A stretch of 16,371 bases of DNA from Bacillota bacterium (GCA_023414875.1 JAEZMV010000020.1:1-16371), one strand, 5' to 3'; positions 7,918 through 16,150 are shown, counted from the first letter of the stretch. Notes: generated from the sequence alone by a model not told the origin. Made by a program: numbers and translations.

Positions 7918-8956
7918 TCGCTCTATCTTCTTCAGGTAATGGAAATTTTTCTCCTAAAACTTTACATACACTTTCGCCAGCTTTTCTTTCATTTTGCTCA
8001 TTAACTGCATTTAAAAGTTGGCTTCTAAGATAATCGATCCTATTAAAAAATTTCTGAATATGATTGTTCGATTCTTTTAAATGTGATAGGCAATCAGTGT
8101 TAGGAACCGTCGGCAAATTGCATTTATAGAGCTGTTTAATTTTATTCCCCTGTCCATCATAACCGTCATAGAACATCTGCGTGATAATATTATCAACTGT
8201 TTTGTAAAATGAATCTAAATCATTATATTTTCCATCAATTTTTGAATGTTTAAAGAATTTGCAAACTAATAAGGTTAAAGCAATACTAGGAGGCACCTCA
8301 TTATCATTTTGAGAATTACCGTATTTCTCTGCCTTCCACCACTTTAAATACCTTATAACCCTCCTTTTTTGATTGCGCTCTTGTTTCTCATCATCGCTCA
8401 GATTCAACCCCTCAATTTGCAAGTTATCGGTTTTAAAGTATCCATTCAATCCTTCAGGGTCTGCTGGCTCCCACTTTCGGTTTTCTTGTATCGAATATTC
8501 ATATCCTCTTGCCAAGTAGAGCGACCCATTATGGTTGGCATATATAGGAAAGTCAACGTGGTATTTTTCTTCGCCTTCACTTGTGTATTTTACAGTAATA
8601 CACGGCTCTTTAATGATTGGTTCTCTATTATTACTTGTTAATGCATCTCGAGCAATAATCTTAATTTCTACTGAATCAGAGTATTTTTCTATGTCAAGGT
8701 CTAGAATTGTGGCAACATCGATATCAAATGCTGTATTACCATGATTTATTGTAGTGCCAATAGCGTAGCTACCTTGATCAATAAAACGTATATTGTCAAC
8801 TTTAAATTCTTCATCAAAAGTATCTTCAAATCCTACTGGAAAATTACTTTTAAATGCGTCCTTTAGTTTTGCTTTTTTATCTCTAATCTCCTTATTTCCA
8901 TAATATTTAACTTCATCGTTGTAAAAAGCCCTGAATTCTTTATCTAATTTTGCCAC
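7895..8956 (-). CDS. CD-NTase (cGAS/DncV-like nucleotidyltransferase), first gene of the CBASS operon
   Basis: Makes a cyclic oligonucleotide alarm signal on phage infection. In 353 aa the polymerase-beta fold catalytic site is intact: G62-S63 in D-Q-G-S-Y-A-I-G-T, D78 and D80 in F-D-I-D-V, and a third aspartate at D135 in Y-H-V-D-F-P-I-Y. The C-terminus ends in an acidic flexible tail, E-E-D-S-F-A, whose small final residue fits a Cap2 substrate. The start is GTG 8956 with AGGAGG 8 nt upstream. The next three genes overlap or nearly touch, forming one operon. The clade (A-H) and the nucleotide product cannot be assigned by eye; SAVED effectors generally go with cyclic trinucleotides or some dinucleotides. 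The gene is AT-rich compared with the relaxase before it. Confidence 0.93.
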   Translation of the reverse strand: MAKLDKEFRAFYNDEVKYYGNKEIRDKKAKLKDAFKSNFPVGFEDTFDEEFKVDNIRFIDQGSYAIGTTINHGNTAFDIDVATILDLDIEKYSDSVEIKIIARDALTSNNREPIIKEPCITVKYTSEGEEKYHVDFPIYANHNGSLYLARGYEYSIQENRKWEPADPEGLNGYFKTDNLQIEGLNLSDDEKQERNQKRRVIRYLKWWKAEKYGNSQNDNEVPPSIALTLLVCKFFKHSKIDGKYNDLDSFYKTVDNIITQMFYDGYDGQGNKIKQLYKCNLPTVPNTDCLSHLKESNNHIQKFFNRIDYLRSQLLNAVNEQNERKAGESVCKVLGEKFPLPEEDRANEEDSFA

Positions 8957-8981
8957 AGTAAAAGCCTCCTGGTTAAAATTA

Positions 8982-9010
8982 AATTTAAGTTACATAGATT
9001 ATGCAGTCAA
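8982..9010 (-). promoter_or_regulatory. Probable promoter of the CBASS operon
   Basis: On the minus strand TTGACT (9010-9005) and TAAATT (8987-8982) are separated by 17 bp, matching -35 and -10 elements at 5/6 and 4/6. Transcription would start just before the AGGAGG of the CD-NTase gene. A second candidate is an extended -10, TGGTATACT with TATACT at 9030-9025, without a good -35, giving a leader of about 60 nt. Confidence 0.5.
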
Positions 9011-9056
9011 GTAGATTGAGTAACAGTATACCATAAAATTCTTCCAAATGCACATA

Positions 9057-10025
9057 TTATCGTTCTTTCGGTTTTTGCTTCTTAATCAGTGAATCTATTA
9101 ACGCCTTCGGTACTTGGTCAATTAACTTCACTTGCTTCCTAAGTGTTTCCTTGAGCTCATATACCTCGCGCTGTGACCGAACATACGCTTTATCAAGCTC
9201 ATTCACCTTTTCCTGCAGGAAGCGGTTCTCAGAGTCCATAAATGCCTCAGCAGACTTGTATTCACGCTTCACATCATTGATATAGCTATCAACGCTACCG
9301 AGCTGAGCAGTAAACCTTTGGGCCTCCGGCAGCCATTCAGAGATAATAGTAAGCGCGGCTTCCTTCTTCTTTCCGGCATTAAAAGCATTAATATCCGATA
9401 GCGCCGCCACAATGCGTTCCGCATCCTTATCGAGCTTCTGAGCCTTTTTGAAAAGCCAAGTCGGGATATGTTTCCGGCCTGTTTCACGTGCCGGTTCGCC
9501 GCGTTCCAGCTCTGGCCACCTTTCATGCACGTGCTCAAATATATCATCCTGCCACTTGGCTAAAGCCTTGGCATTGCCGAGAATGTCTTTCGCGCAAAGG
9601 CGCCCATCCTTTGTGATAGGGCAGAAACAAAGATGCATGTGCGGCGAGGTCTCATCCATATGAATTATTGCGGACAGGATATTCTGCTCACCAATCCTTT
9701 GCTTCATGAAGTCGGTAACTGACTGGAAAAACGCCTTCTGTTCTCCTGCCGGTAATCGGTCAAAATACTCCGGGGTGACGCTGATGATCGTTTCCACCAT
9801 CAGAACGCTGTTAGCGCGCCGTCTAGATCCGTTAAGCTTGATGAGCCGCTCGATCTCCATGTAATAACTCTGCTTGGGTGCAATCAGATGATAGTTGTCT
9901 TGCTTGCGCGTGGGGTCGATATCGGGATTGCTCTCATATGACTGCTTGGTTCTTTCATTGTGTCGATACATGGGCGCGATTGCTCCGACGTGGTGTTTCT
10001 TGAATCTGAAAATACAATATGGCAT
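9057..10025 (-). CDS. mobV: MobV (Mob/Pre family) relaxase
   Basis: Nicks oriT and leads the transferred strand into a recipient through a helper conjugation system. The start is ATG 10025 (M-P-Y-C-I-F), with AAAGGAG 7 nt upstream, giving 322 aa; a longer open frame reaching 10160 lacks support. R-H22-N-E-R carries the histidine at the position of the known catalytic histidine of MobM of pMV158, and H122-M-D-E-T-S-P-H129-M-H131 is the metal-binding motif of the family. After residue 200 the protein becomes helical and charged, with a coiled-coil-like tail and a basic end (K-K-Q-K-P-K-E-R). It is shorter than many MobV proteins, whose C-terminal half can be longer. The oriT-like sequence lies just upstream. 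Confidence 0.94.
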   Translation of the reverse strand: MPYCIFRFKKHHVGAIAPMYRHNERTKQSYESNPDIDPTRKQDNYHLIAPKQSYYMEIERLIKLNGSRRRANSVLMVETIISVTPEYFDRLPAGEQKAFFQSVTDFMKQRIGEQNILSAIIHMDETSPHMHLCFCPITKDGRLCAKDILGNAKALAKWQDDIFEHVHERWPELERGEPARETGRKHIPTWLFKKAQKLDKDAERIVAALSDINAFNAGKKKEAALTIISEWLPEAQRFTAQLGSVDSYINDVKREYKSAEAFMDSENRFLQEKVNELDKAYVRSQREVYELKETLRKQVKLIDQVPKALIDSLIKKQKPKER

Positions 10026-10082
10026 GTTGCTTCTCCTTTGTGTTTTTGTCGTTGTTGGTAGAAGTCCGGGGCTATGAGGTAA

Positions 10083-10126
10083 GCTGGGCAAGGGTGCAAA
10101 ATACACCGCTGGGCAAGGGTGCAAAA
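10083..10126. repeat. Two 19-bp direct repeats upstream of the relaxase
   Basis: GCTGGGCAAGGGTGCAAAA occurs at 10083-10101 and again, exactly, at 10108-10126, a 25-bp period. They lie between oriT and the relaxase start. Such paired repeats near oriT often bind the relaxase or an accessory protein, or regulate the relaxase gene, but the function here is inferred only. Confidence 0.8.
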
Positions 10127-10128
10127 CA

Positions 10129-10246
10129 AAAAAGCCGCCACGCTGCTGTGATACGGCCATCCGCGAAAAAGAAATCCTGTTTTGAGACCGCGGTGTAACA
10201 CACTACACTAAGCACGCTTAGTGGTGTGGCCTGCCGGCGGCTTTTT
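10129..10246 (-). other. oriT: oriT region (MobV type)
   Basis: The minus strand reads GTGTAGTGTG/TTACAC (10208-10193), close to the pMV158 MobM nick region GTATAGTGTG/TTATAC; the predicted nick lies between 10199 and 10198. Immediately 5' on that strand is a near-perfect hairpin, CACTAAGC-AC-GCTTAGTG (10206-10223). The whole is enclosed by a distant inverted repeat, AAAAAGCCGCC (10129-10139) and GGCGGCTTTTT (10236-10246). It lies in the gene-free interval 10026-10332, beside the relaxase gene as expected. The nick call rests on resemblance from memory. Confidence 0.75.
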
Positions 10247-10258
10247 GGGCGCGAAGTC

Positions 10259-10330
10259 AACAACGCAACACTCTTATGTGTGCGAGATTGGCCGAATCAT
10301 CCTTACACACTATGAAATGTTGCGTTGTTC
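10259..10330. repeat. 12-bp inverted repeat spaced by 48 bp, after the RepA-like gene
   Basis: AACAACGCAACA (10259-10270) is the exact reverse complement of TGTTGCGTTGTT (10319-10330). The repeat begins 2 bp after the end of the RepA-like gene and fills the rest of the gene-free interval up to oriT. No T tract follows, so it is not a classic terminator. It might be a protein-binding or structured region linked to transfer or replication. Confidence 0.7.
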
Positions 10331-10332
10331 CT

Positions 10333-11310
10333 TCATGGCAGTTTCCAATACCATAAAGTGCCCTTTTTGAAAGAGACGATGCCTTTGTCCTTTTTGGCAT
10401 TATCGACTGTTCGTCTGCCAATATCAGCGTCATCGAAATACTCATAGATATCCTGACAGGGCAAAGCTCCATCGAATAGAAGCTCTTGGAGCATATCCAT
10501 GGCCTTGTCTTTCTTGGTAGTTTGAGCGGCTCGGCCTTGGCCACCGCCGTTAAGCAGTTCTTCAGCGGAGATATTGTATTTACCAATCCATGCAAAGCGG
10601 CCTGTATCGCCGCCAATGTCAAACGCGATTGACTGCCCTTCTTGAGCAAGGCTACTTTTCAGATGTGCCATAACGCGCATTGTCGGGCTGTCTTTTGCTC
10701 TGCCGATAAGAAGAATACTTCTTGCAGCTGCGGCGATATCAATAGAACCTAAGCCGCGATAAAGGCCCTTCACAGCTCCACTCATCTTGTTCATATGACC
10801 GAGTATCATAATTGCGCATCCAGTGCGCTCTGCGACACTAGCAAGGCTCTTGAATATTGGTCGTATTTCGTTGGCTCTGTGCATATCCACGTTCACACCA
10901 AGATACGCCTGCAGGGGATCGATGATAAAGAGCTTGGCTTTGGTTTCCTTAATGGCTTGTTCTATGCGCTCATCGATGAGTGTTAAATCCTTCTCGCTTT
11001 CATCGATCACTACCACCCGGGAACAGGCAGCTCCAAGCGCTGTTAATCGGGGCTTGATAGTATCTGCAAGGCCGTCCTCGGCGGTCTGATAGATTACCAC
11101 AGATGGCTCTGTTTCCACATTGCTTTCCGGTATTCTTCTGCCGTTGGTAATGAGGGCAGTCAGAGCAAGCACAAAGGTGGTTTTCCCATCGCCCGGATCA
11201 CCCTGAACAACCGTGATTTTCCCGAACGGGATATACGGGTACCATAGCCATTCAACGGTCTGTTCCTGCACCTCATTCATCATGATTAGCTTGAGTTCTG
11301 CTTCTGACAT
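10333..11310 (-). CDS. RepA-like RecA-fold ATPase (AAA_25 family)
   Basis: A 325-aa P-loop ATPase resembling hexameric RepA/DnaB-like replicative helicases found in plasmids and mobilizable elements. Walker A is G-D-P-G-D-G-K-T-T at 37-45. The Walker B strand K-L-F-I-I-D at 126-131 is followed by P-L-Q-A-Y-L-G, and I-L-G-H-M-N-K (169-175) is the RecA-fold H/Q motif. A C-terminal segment (about 255-325) looks like a small winged-helix domain (A-M-D-M-L-Q-E-L-L, D-I-G-R-R-T-V-D-N-A). The start overlaps the preceding small gene by 38 bp, suggesting coupling. A role in replication of the excised circle or in strand unwinding during transfer is inferred. No separate primase or initiator gene is present. 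Confidence 0.87.
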   Translation of the reverse strand: MSEAELKLIMMNEVQEQTVEWLWYPYIPFGKITVVQGDPGDGKTTFVLALTALITNGRRIPESNVETEPSVVIYQTAEDGLADTIKPRLTALGAACSRVVVIDESEKDLTLIDERIEQAIKETKAKLFIIDPLQAYLGVNVDMHRANEIRPIFKSLASVAERTGCAIMILGHMNKMSGAVKGLYRGLGSIDIAAAARSILLIGRAKDSPTMRVMAHLKSSLAQEGQSIAFDIGGDTGRFAWIGKYNISAEELLNGGGQGRAAQTTKKDKAMDMLQELLFDGALPCQDIYEYFDDADIGRRTVDNAKKDKGIVSFKKGTLWYWKLP

Positions 11311-11485
11311 CTTGCTTTGTGTCCTTTCGCTTTGATAGGAATTTCGGGCAATAAATAAGGACTGCTCGAAAACTCTGTTTGCAGTCCTTTTGGCATTTCC
11401 GGCATTGCGGGTTATAAGTTATCCGGTTTCGTTCGTTCAAGAAATACGCCAATTCAAGGCGTCGCTTTTTTGACATTCGCGGCAT
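11273..11485 (-). CDS. Small Cys-rich protein (70 aa), putative zinc-binding
   Basis: Starts ATG 11485 with AGGAG six bases upstream and ends inside the RepA-like gene. The product M-P-R-M-S-K-K-R-R-L-E-L is basic at the N-terminus and carries C28-R-K-C31, C35 and C46, four cysteines that could hold one zinc ion. I recall similar short proteins before RepA-like genes in Clostridia mobile elements, without being able to search. The strong ribosome site and the overlap with the next gene support that it is real and the first gene of a rep-mob operon. Function is unknown; nucleic-acid binding is a guess from composition. Confidence 0.78.
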   Translation of the reverse strand: MPRMSKKRRLELAYFLNERNRITYNPQCRKCQKDCKQSFRAVLIYCPKFLSKRKDTKQDVRSRTQANHDE

Positions 11486-11627
11486 AATAATCTCCTCTTA
11501 TATATGTTAGTTTTGGGTATCAAAAAGAAGCCTTTTATCTTATTAAAGAGGAATTTTCAACTTTAGCGTAATTAGATAAACGATTCGATCACTTGAATCC
11601 TGAAATTGAATTTTTAGAAAAAGGATA

Positions 11628-13520
11628 TTAAGCGAGAGAAGCCTCTATCTCTTTCCATAAATACATTAACGTTGAATCATATGTATTGACTGACGCAATT
11701 CCATATGTTTGAGGAGGCATGTTTCTCTGGGCTAAAAATGAATTGTGATAGCGCCAAATTGGTTGTTCAAATTTATCCATTCGTCCTTGTAATATCCATA
11801 CCATGCTAATAGAATTGGCCGAACCTTCATGAGTTACGGAAAGCTGATTTGCATATCGTGATACAACTTTATCAAATGTGTATTTCGCTATATTTTTTCT
11901 GGATGAGAATTTTGAATCCAGAATAATATAATTAACCGAATTATCAGAACTAATAAATTTTAATATAAAGTCTGGAGTGTAATAAGGAGCATTCTTTTTG
12001 CTATAAGCTGTTTCATAATTCGTGTTATCTGTGGTTTTAAATATTGTTAATCCATTTTCGCATTTTTTGTTATATATTACTGGCTGATAATAAACCGTTA
12101 CATCCCATCGTGATGATTCTAAATTAAAAGTATTGGCAACGTCCATTTCCGGATAATATAAATTATCCGGAACATCATATTTGTATGAAAACGCAGGAAA
12201 GGCTTTTGTAGAGGCTCTGAATCCAACATTCGTCAGCATTTTTAATAGCCTGTACAAACAATAATATTCAAATAACTTATCCAATGTTTTTACTTGTAGC
12301 ACAATATTCTCTTTAAGTAGACTAAACTCTCCATAGTGGTACCATTTAATAATTAGATCAAAAATCTTGCTATAGGGTATAACTTCTTGAAATATCTTTG
12401 TTTTCTTAGGTAAATGATATAATTTAATCAGTGAACAAGGAATAGCATCCATATATAGCTGCAATAACGCCCCTTGTTGTTGAACAATATTCCTCAGTTT
12501 TGTTAGCAGAATTCTGCTATATGAGATTTGAAGCTGTTTAATTGTAATAATAGGTGCCTTATATTCCCCCGTTACAGCTTGTTTCAGTTTTTTTAAAACA
12601 GCTTCTTCATTATCAATACTGTTGTTAAATTTGTCTATAATAACTCTAGTATTTTGATGAACCTCATGTAAAAAACCTATAATAATCTGATTTTCATATA
12701 CATCCCAGTTTTTTTCTTGACTCTCGGTTTGCATTCTTTTCGGTAAATAGTAATCCCCGTTATAATTAATTCCTGTAGGTATGCCGATTGGGCTAAGGCT
12801 TTGACTATTTTGCATTAACCAATCCATATCTCGAATACTAATGCGGCGGACTTTTTCATATGATAATAATTTGTTCTCTTTTGATATAACATTCTTTGCG
12901 CTTGTTCTGAATATTGGAAATAGCTCTCTATATTTTATCTGTATTTCCTCGATTAATTGTATATATGAAGATAAAGATTTATATGAATTTTTCCTAAGCA
13001 TCCCATCCATTAATGCGCTTGAGACATTATTTCTACCTGATAATAACCACTCATTAATCTGGCTATCATCAAAGTCCATTAATTCTTTTATTATAGTTTC
13101 TATATTACGCGAATCTTCCTCATGCTTACTAACGCAGAGCATATAATCTGAGAACCACTCTTTGCATGTCCCATCTGCGAATTCTAAAACGACTGATAGA
13201 ATTATGAGATCATATTGCAGTAGAAAAGGTTGGGGGTATCGTTCCGCTTTCTCAATATCAGGGAACGAAATTTCTATTCTGGAGACCGGATGTCCTGATA
13301 CTAAACCTTCTCCAGCTTTTTGTCCATTAATATATACGTTAAGAGTCTGTAGTTTCAAATCTAATTCACTAAAATTAATAGCGGCAGAATAATGGGCATC
13401 CTCAAATAGAACTTCGTCCTCTGAGATTGTCGCAGCATTAAACTTAGGAGGTTCAGTTTTCATTTCCAACTGATACTTTTTATTTGGATAATAGCTAATA
13501 AGTTCGATCTCAAATATCAA
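11628..13520 (-). CDS. McrC-like nuclease subunit with DUF2357 and PD-(D/E)xK domains
   Basis: A 630-aa partner of the AAA+ protein upstream. The C-terminal third carries a PD-(D/E)xK nuclease site: candidate E418 in K-L-F-E-Y-Y, P516-D517-F, and D535-S-K537 in I-I-L-D-S-K-F. The rest resembles DUF2357 proteins, which occur as McrC-type partners of McrB-like ATPases; this family call is from memory. In such systems the ATPase translocates and the nuclease cuts modified or foreign DNA. The start is TTG 13520, 23 bp after the AAA+ stop, with only a weak upstream ribosome site, so expression may depend on coupling. The gene is strongly AT-rich. Family is fairly sure; the DNA target is unknown. 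Confidence 0.82.
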   Translation of the reverse strand: MIFEIELISYYPNKKYQLEMKTEPPKFNAATISEDEVLFEDAHYSAAINFSELDLKLQTLNVYINGQKAGEGLVSGHPVSRIEISFPDIEKAERYPQPFLLQYDLIILSVVLEFADGTCKEWFSDYMLCVSKHEEDSRNIETIIKELMDFDDSQINEWLLSGRNNVSSALMDGMLRKNSYKSLSSYIQLIEEIQIKYRELFPIFRTSAKNVISKENKLLSYEKVRRISIRDMDWLMQNSQSLSPIGIPTGINYNGDYYLPKRMQTESQEKNWDVYENQIIIGFLHEVHQNTRVIIDKFNNSIDNEEAVLKKLKQAVTGEYKAPIITIKQLQISYSRILLTKLRNIVQQQGALLQLYMDAIPCSLIKLYHLPKKTKIFQEVIPYSKIFDLIIKWYHYGEFSLLKENIVLQVKTLDKLFEYYCLYRLLKMLTNVGFRASTKAFPAFSYKYDVPDNLYYPEMDVANTFNLESSRWDVTVYYQPVIYNKKCENGLTIFKTTDNTNYETAYSKKNAPYYTPDFILKFISSDNSVNYIILDSKFSSRKNIAKYTFDKVVSRYANQLSVTHEGSANSISMVWILQGRMDKFEQPIWRYHNSFLAQRNMPPQTYGIASVNTYDSTLMYLWKEIEASLA

Positions 13521-13543
13521 TATTTTACACCCAACCGAATTTT

Positions 13544-16087
13544 TTAATGCGCAAAGAATTGATAGTACCCAAGGTTTAGCTCAGCAACTCTTTTAATTCT
13601 TTCAAGATGTGATAAGCTGATGGGCATACTTCCGCATTCATCAATTAATTGATCAATAAGTTTTTTGTATCTATCACCTGACCCATTTATTGTTGGTAGT
13701 ATTTTTTGCGATACTGCATAATCAATTGGTGCATACCTTACTTCTGGAGCAGAAGTATCCATGTACCTACAAGCAACAGCACAATAGCCCTGAACCATCT
13801 TCAAGTTGCGCGGCATAATTTGCATTAGATTCTCAGAAAAAATACGTTTTATGGCATTCCATTTTTTAAGTATTACATCATCTATTTCAATTCCAGCCTC
13901 AACAGAAAATGCCGATTGCATTGCATTAAAGGAAATAACTTCTTCTGAGTTATCAATTTGACTGGACAGTAAAGTGTCTTCATTTAATTGAGTTGGTGAT
14001 AGTGAAATTATCCAACTGCGATCCAAAAATCTTGGTGATAAAGCTTCGGTTGTGTGATCAAAATTAACAGTTGCTAAGAAACGTAAATGTTGTGGTATTA
14101 CTAATAAGCTATTACCACCTAAGGAAACAGTACGGCTTATACTCGAATCATAATCACAATTTCTTAGAAATGCTGCCCAATAGTGTTCAATGGGACTTAA
14201 ATTAGCTTCATCTAAAAGAATAATAAACGGAGCTACTTCTGCTATATCTTTTTCATCATTTAATAGAGTGAGTGCACTAAAAACTTCTGAATTGCTTTTT
14301 TCTAACTGCTTGGTTAGTGGGTTATAATATCCGATGAAATCCTTATGTGAGGTCCAGCCACGTTCGACTGAAACTTCGACAAATCGTTTGTTATCACAAG
14401 TTGAACGAGCTAACCCCAACGACTTTGACAATATATTACACAAAGAAGTTTTTCCTGTTCCCGGTTCACCCGCAAACGTAGTTATGAATCCTTGATTAAT
14501 GCAAATAAGATAATTAACAACATCATTATCTGTGATTTCACGATTTGCTTTGTTTTTTAGGTAGTCAGAAACATGATTAATAATAGCAGCGCCATCAATC
14601 TTAGTATCCAGCAAAGATGTATCAAACGGCTCTGAAGTTCCATTCTCATCAATGCTACCTTCGGCCATACGAAGAACCCTATCCAACAATCTTTTGTCAA
14701 GACCTTTGGCTATTACTTTTACTTCCTCGTTAACCCCTTCAATCGCATCTCGGAAACTTTGTTGAATAGCTTCAACCTGCTTGCGTTCTTGATACCACTT
14801 TTCTCGTTCTTCCTGTATTTTTTCTTTTAAGAAATTAGATTCATTCTGTAATGCCTCTAACTCTTTACCCAAGTCAAATTTCTGTTTTAGTGTCTGTATT
14901 TCATCTAATATTGAGTCTCTTTGGGTGACTAATTCTTCAATTTCATTTTTATATAAAGCAACTTCTGCATGATTGTCTTTATTTACTTCTAATCGAGCTG
15001 CATCTATGTCAGTATGCATAGTTTCAAGAATCGTTCTTAGCCTATGCTCCTCTTCCTGAAGGTTATTCAGCCTATCTTTAACCGCCTCAAAATCTTTACT
15101 TCTTTTTTCAATAATATCAAAACGATCGCTAATAATAATGTCAACGAGTTGCTCACTTAGCTCTGGCTCTTCAAGTATATAATGAGAAATTTGATTTAGA
15201 GTATCTTCTCTCTTTACTGAAGATTTTAAAATGCTTTTTATCCGATTACTTCTTTCTTCAGTAAACGGAATACTGGTTTCTAATTCGAAAATTGATGCAA
15301 TAACTGTTTTTATTTGACGCACTTGTTCTCGTGAGTACTTTGAAGATGCCTTTAATGATTCAGATAAACTTCCTATTAATATTTGGTCATCAATCCAGTC
15401 TATCTGAACATCATTTTGATTTGGAACTGGAATTTTTGACTTATGAATAATTGAGACAGCAATGGTATTATTATTATCTTCTATATCAAGAATATCGTCT
15501 GCAAAATTCGGACGAGAGTATTCTGCAATAAAATATTGATTTTCTTTTTTGCTTGAAAGTAAAATGTATTGTTCTTTACGTTCGCAATCAAATGGGCCAT
15601 AAAGCTTATCTTCAATACCCACCAATATTTCGTTGAAAAAAACTTCATTCGAAGCAATTGCCATTCTGTGAGAAGCTCTTAACTCTTCTATACTACCATT
15701 GTATTCTATGATTTGAAAACACAGCTTGCTAGATAATCGCTCAATCCATATATCAGAAGACATTTTCGACATTGTAGGAGTAAAGCGCAGTCTGTAATGA
15801 TTATTTGCTGTTGGATTGGGAATTGGATCGGCATTAATTCTGATTTCTACTAAATTTCCAAAACGTTCGAATACTTCTTCTGCTGTAGTTGTAGTTGGTA
15901 ATCTTACTTCTATGCGACCTACCGTTGGAAAGTCTTCGGGGTTTATGTACTCAGTCTTACTATTCTCAGAACAGATTATTCGTGGATAGACATAACAAAC
16001 AGTGTTGAAACCAAATTCAGAATTAAAATCCTTATTATAATAAAGCCACCCAATAATATTTTTCTCTTTATATTCTGAAATGTTCAT
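13544..16087 (-). CDS. McrB-like AAA+ NTPase with a coiled coil
   Basis: An 847-aa motor subunit. The first 230 residues are an unrecognised, mostly beta-rich region that may read the target. A long charged coiled coil spans about 330-450. The AAA+ core follows: Walker A G-E-P-G-T-G-K-T at 540-547, Walker B I-I-L-L-D-E-A-N at 622-629, sensor N675 in L-A-T-V-N-F-D-H-T-T, and R686 and R690 in S-P-R-F-L-D-R, the layout of McrB/MoxR-type ATPases. GTP or ATP preference cannot be told. The start ATG 16087 has GAGGGG 7 nt upstream. It is first in the two-gene operon and lies only 118 bp from the right arm. A McrB-type GTPase with a coiled coil recalls the CoCoNuT group of McrBC relatives, but this is an inference. 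Confidence 0.87.
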   Translation of the reverse strand: MNISEYKEKNIIGWLYYNKDFNSEFGFNTVCYVYPRIICSENSKTEYINPEDFPTVGRIEVRLPTTTTAEEVFERFGNLVEIRINADPIPNPTANNHYRLRFTPTMSKMSSDIWIERLSSKLCFQIIEYNGSIEELRASHRMAIASNEVFFNEILVGIEDKLYGPFDCERKEQYILLSSKKENQYFIAEYSRPNFADDILDIEDNNNTIAVSIIHKSKIPVPNQNDVQIDWIDDQILIGSLSESLKASSKYSREQVRQIKTVIASIFELETSIPFTEERSNRIKSILKSSVKREDTLNQISHYILEEPELSEQLVDIIISDRFDIIEKRSKDFEAVKDRLNNLQEEEHRLRTILETMHTDIDAARLEVNKDNHAEVALYKNEIEELVTQRDSILDEIQTLKQKFDLGKELEALQNESNFLKEKIQEEREKWYQERKQVEAIQQSFRDAIEGVNEEVKVIAKGLDKRLLDRVLRMAEGSIDENGTSEPFDTSLLDTKIDGAAIINHVSDYLKNKANREITDNDVVNYLICINQGFITTFAGEPGTGKTSLCNILSKSLGLARSTCDNKRFVEVSVERGWTSHKDFIGYYNPLTKQLEKSNSEVFSALTLLNDEKDIAEVAPFIILLDEANLSPIEHYWAAFLRNCDYDSSISRTVSLGGNSLLVIPQHLRFLATVNFDHTTEALSPRFLDRSWIISLSPTQLNEDTLLSSQIDNSEEVISFNAMQSAFSVEAGIEIDDVILKKWNAIKRIFSENLMQIMPRNLKMVQGYCAVACRYMDTSAPEVRYAPIDYAVSQKILPTINGSGDRYKKLIDQLIDECGSMPISLSHLERIKRVAELNLGYYQFFAH

Positions 16088-16121
16088 TTATATGCCCCTC
16101 GAATTTATTAGTTGGTATGTA

Positions 16122-16150
16122 ATAATATAAATATATATAATATATTACAA
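16122..16150 (-). promoter_or_regulatory. Probable promoter of the McrBC-like operon
   Basis: On the minus strand TTGTAA (16150-16145) and TATTAT (16127-16122) are separated by exactly 17 bp, 4/6 and 5/6 matches to -35 and -10. The spacer is entirely A/T. Predicted start is near 16115, leaving about 28 nt before ATG 16087, with the GAGGGG ribosome site inside. It is the best promoter match I noticed in the window. Confidence 0.65.

Noticed and set aside
9480..9490. TGTTTCACGTG, eleven bases of the parS consensus, inside the relaxase gene
   Set aside because: The other half (CCGGT) does not match, so the palindrome ParB needs is absent, and the bases encode relaxase residues. Probably coincidence.
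10026..10160. A 45-residue N-terminal extension of the relaxase
   Set aside because: The extension covers the direct repeats and has no ribosome site. ATG 10025 has one and puts the catalytic histidine at residue 22.
10333..11310. Idea that the RecA-fold ATPase is a third defence gene
   Set aside because: Its motifs and its place between the small Cys-rich gene and oriT fit the mobile-element backbone, and its composition matches the backbone rather than the cargo.
11486..11560. Promoter for the rep-mob operon (TTGATA with TATAAG)
   Set aside because: The spacer is only 15 bp and the start would fall on the ribosome site. Other combinations were no better, so none is annotated.
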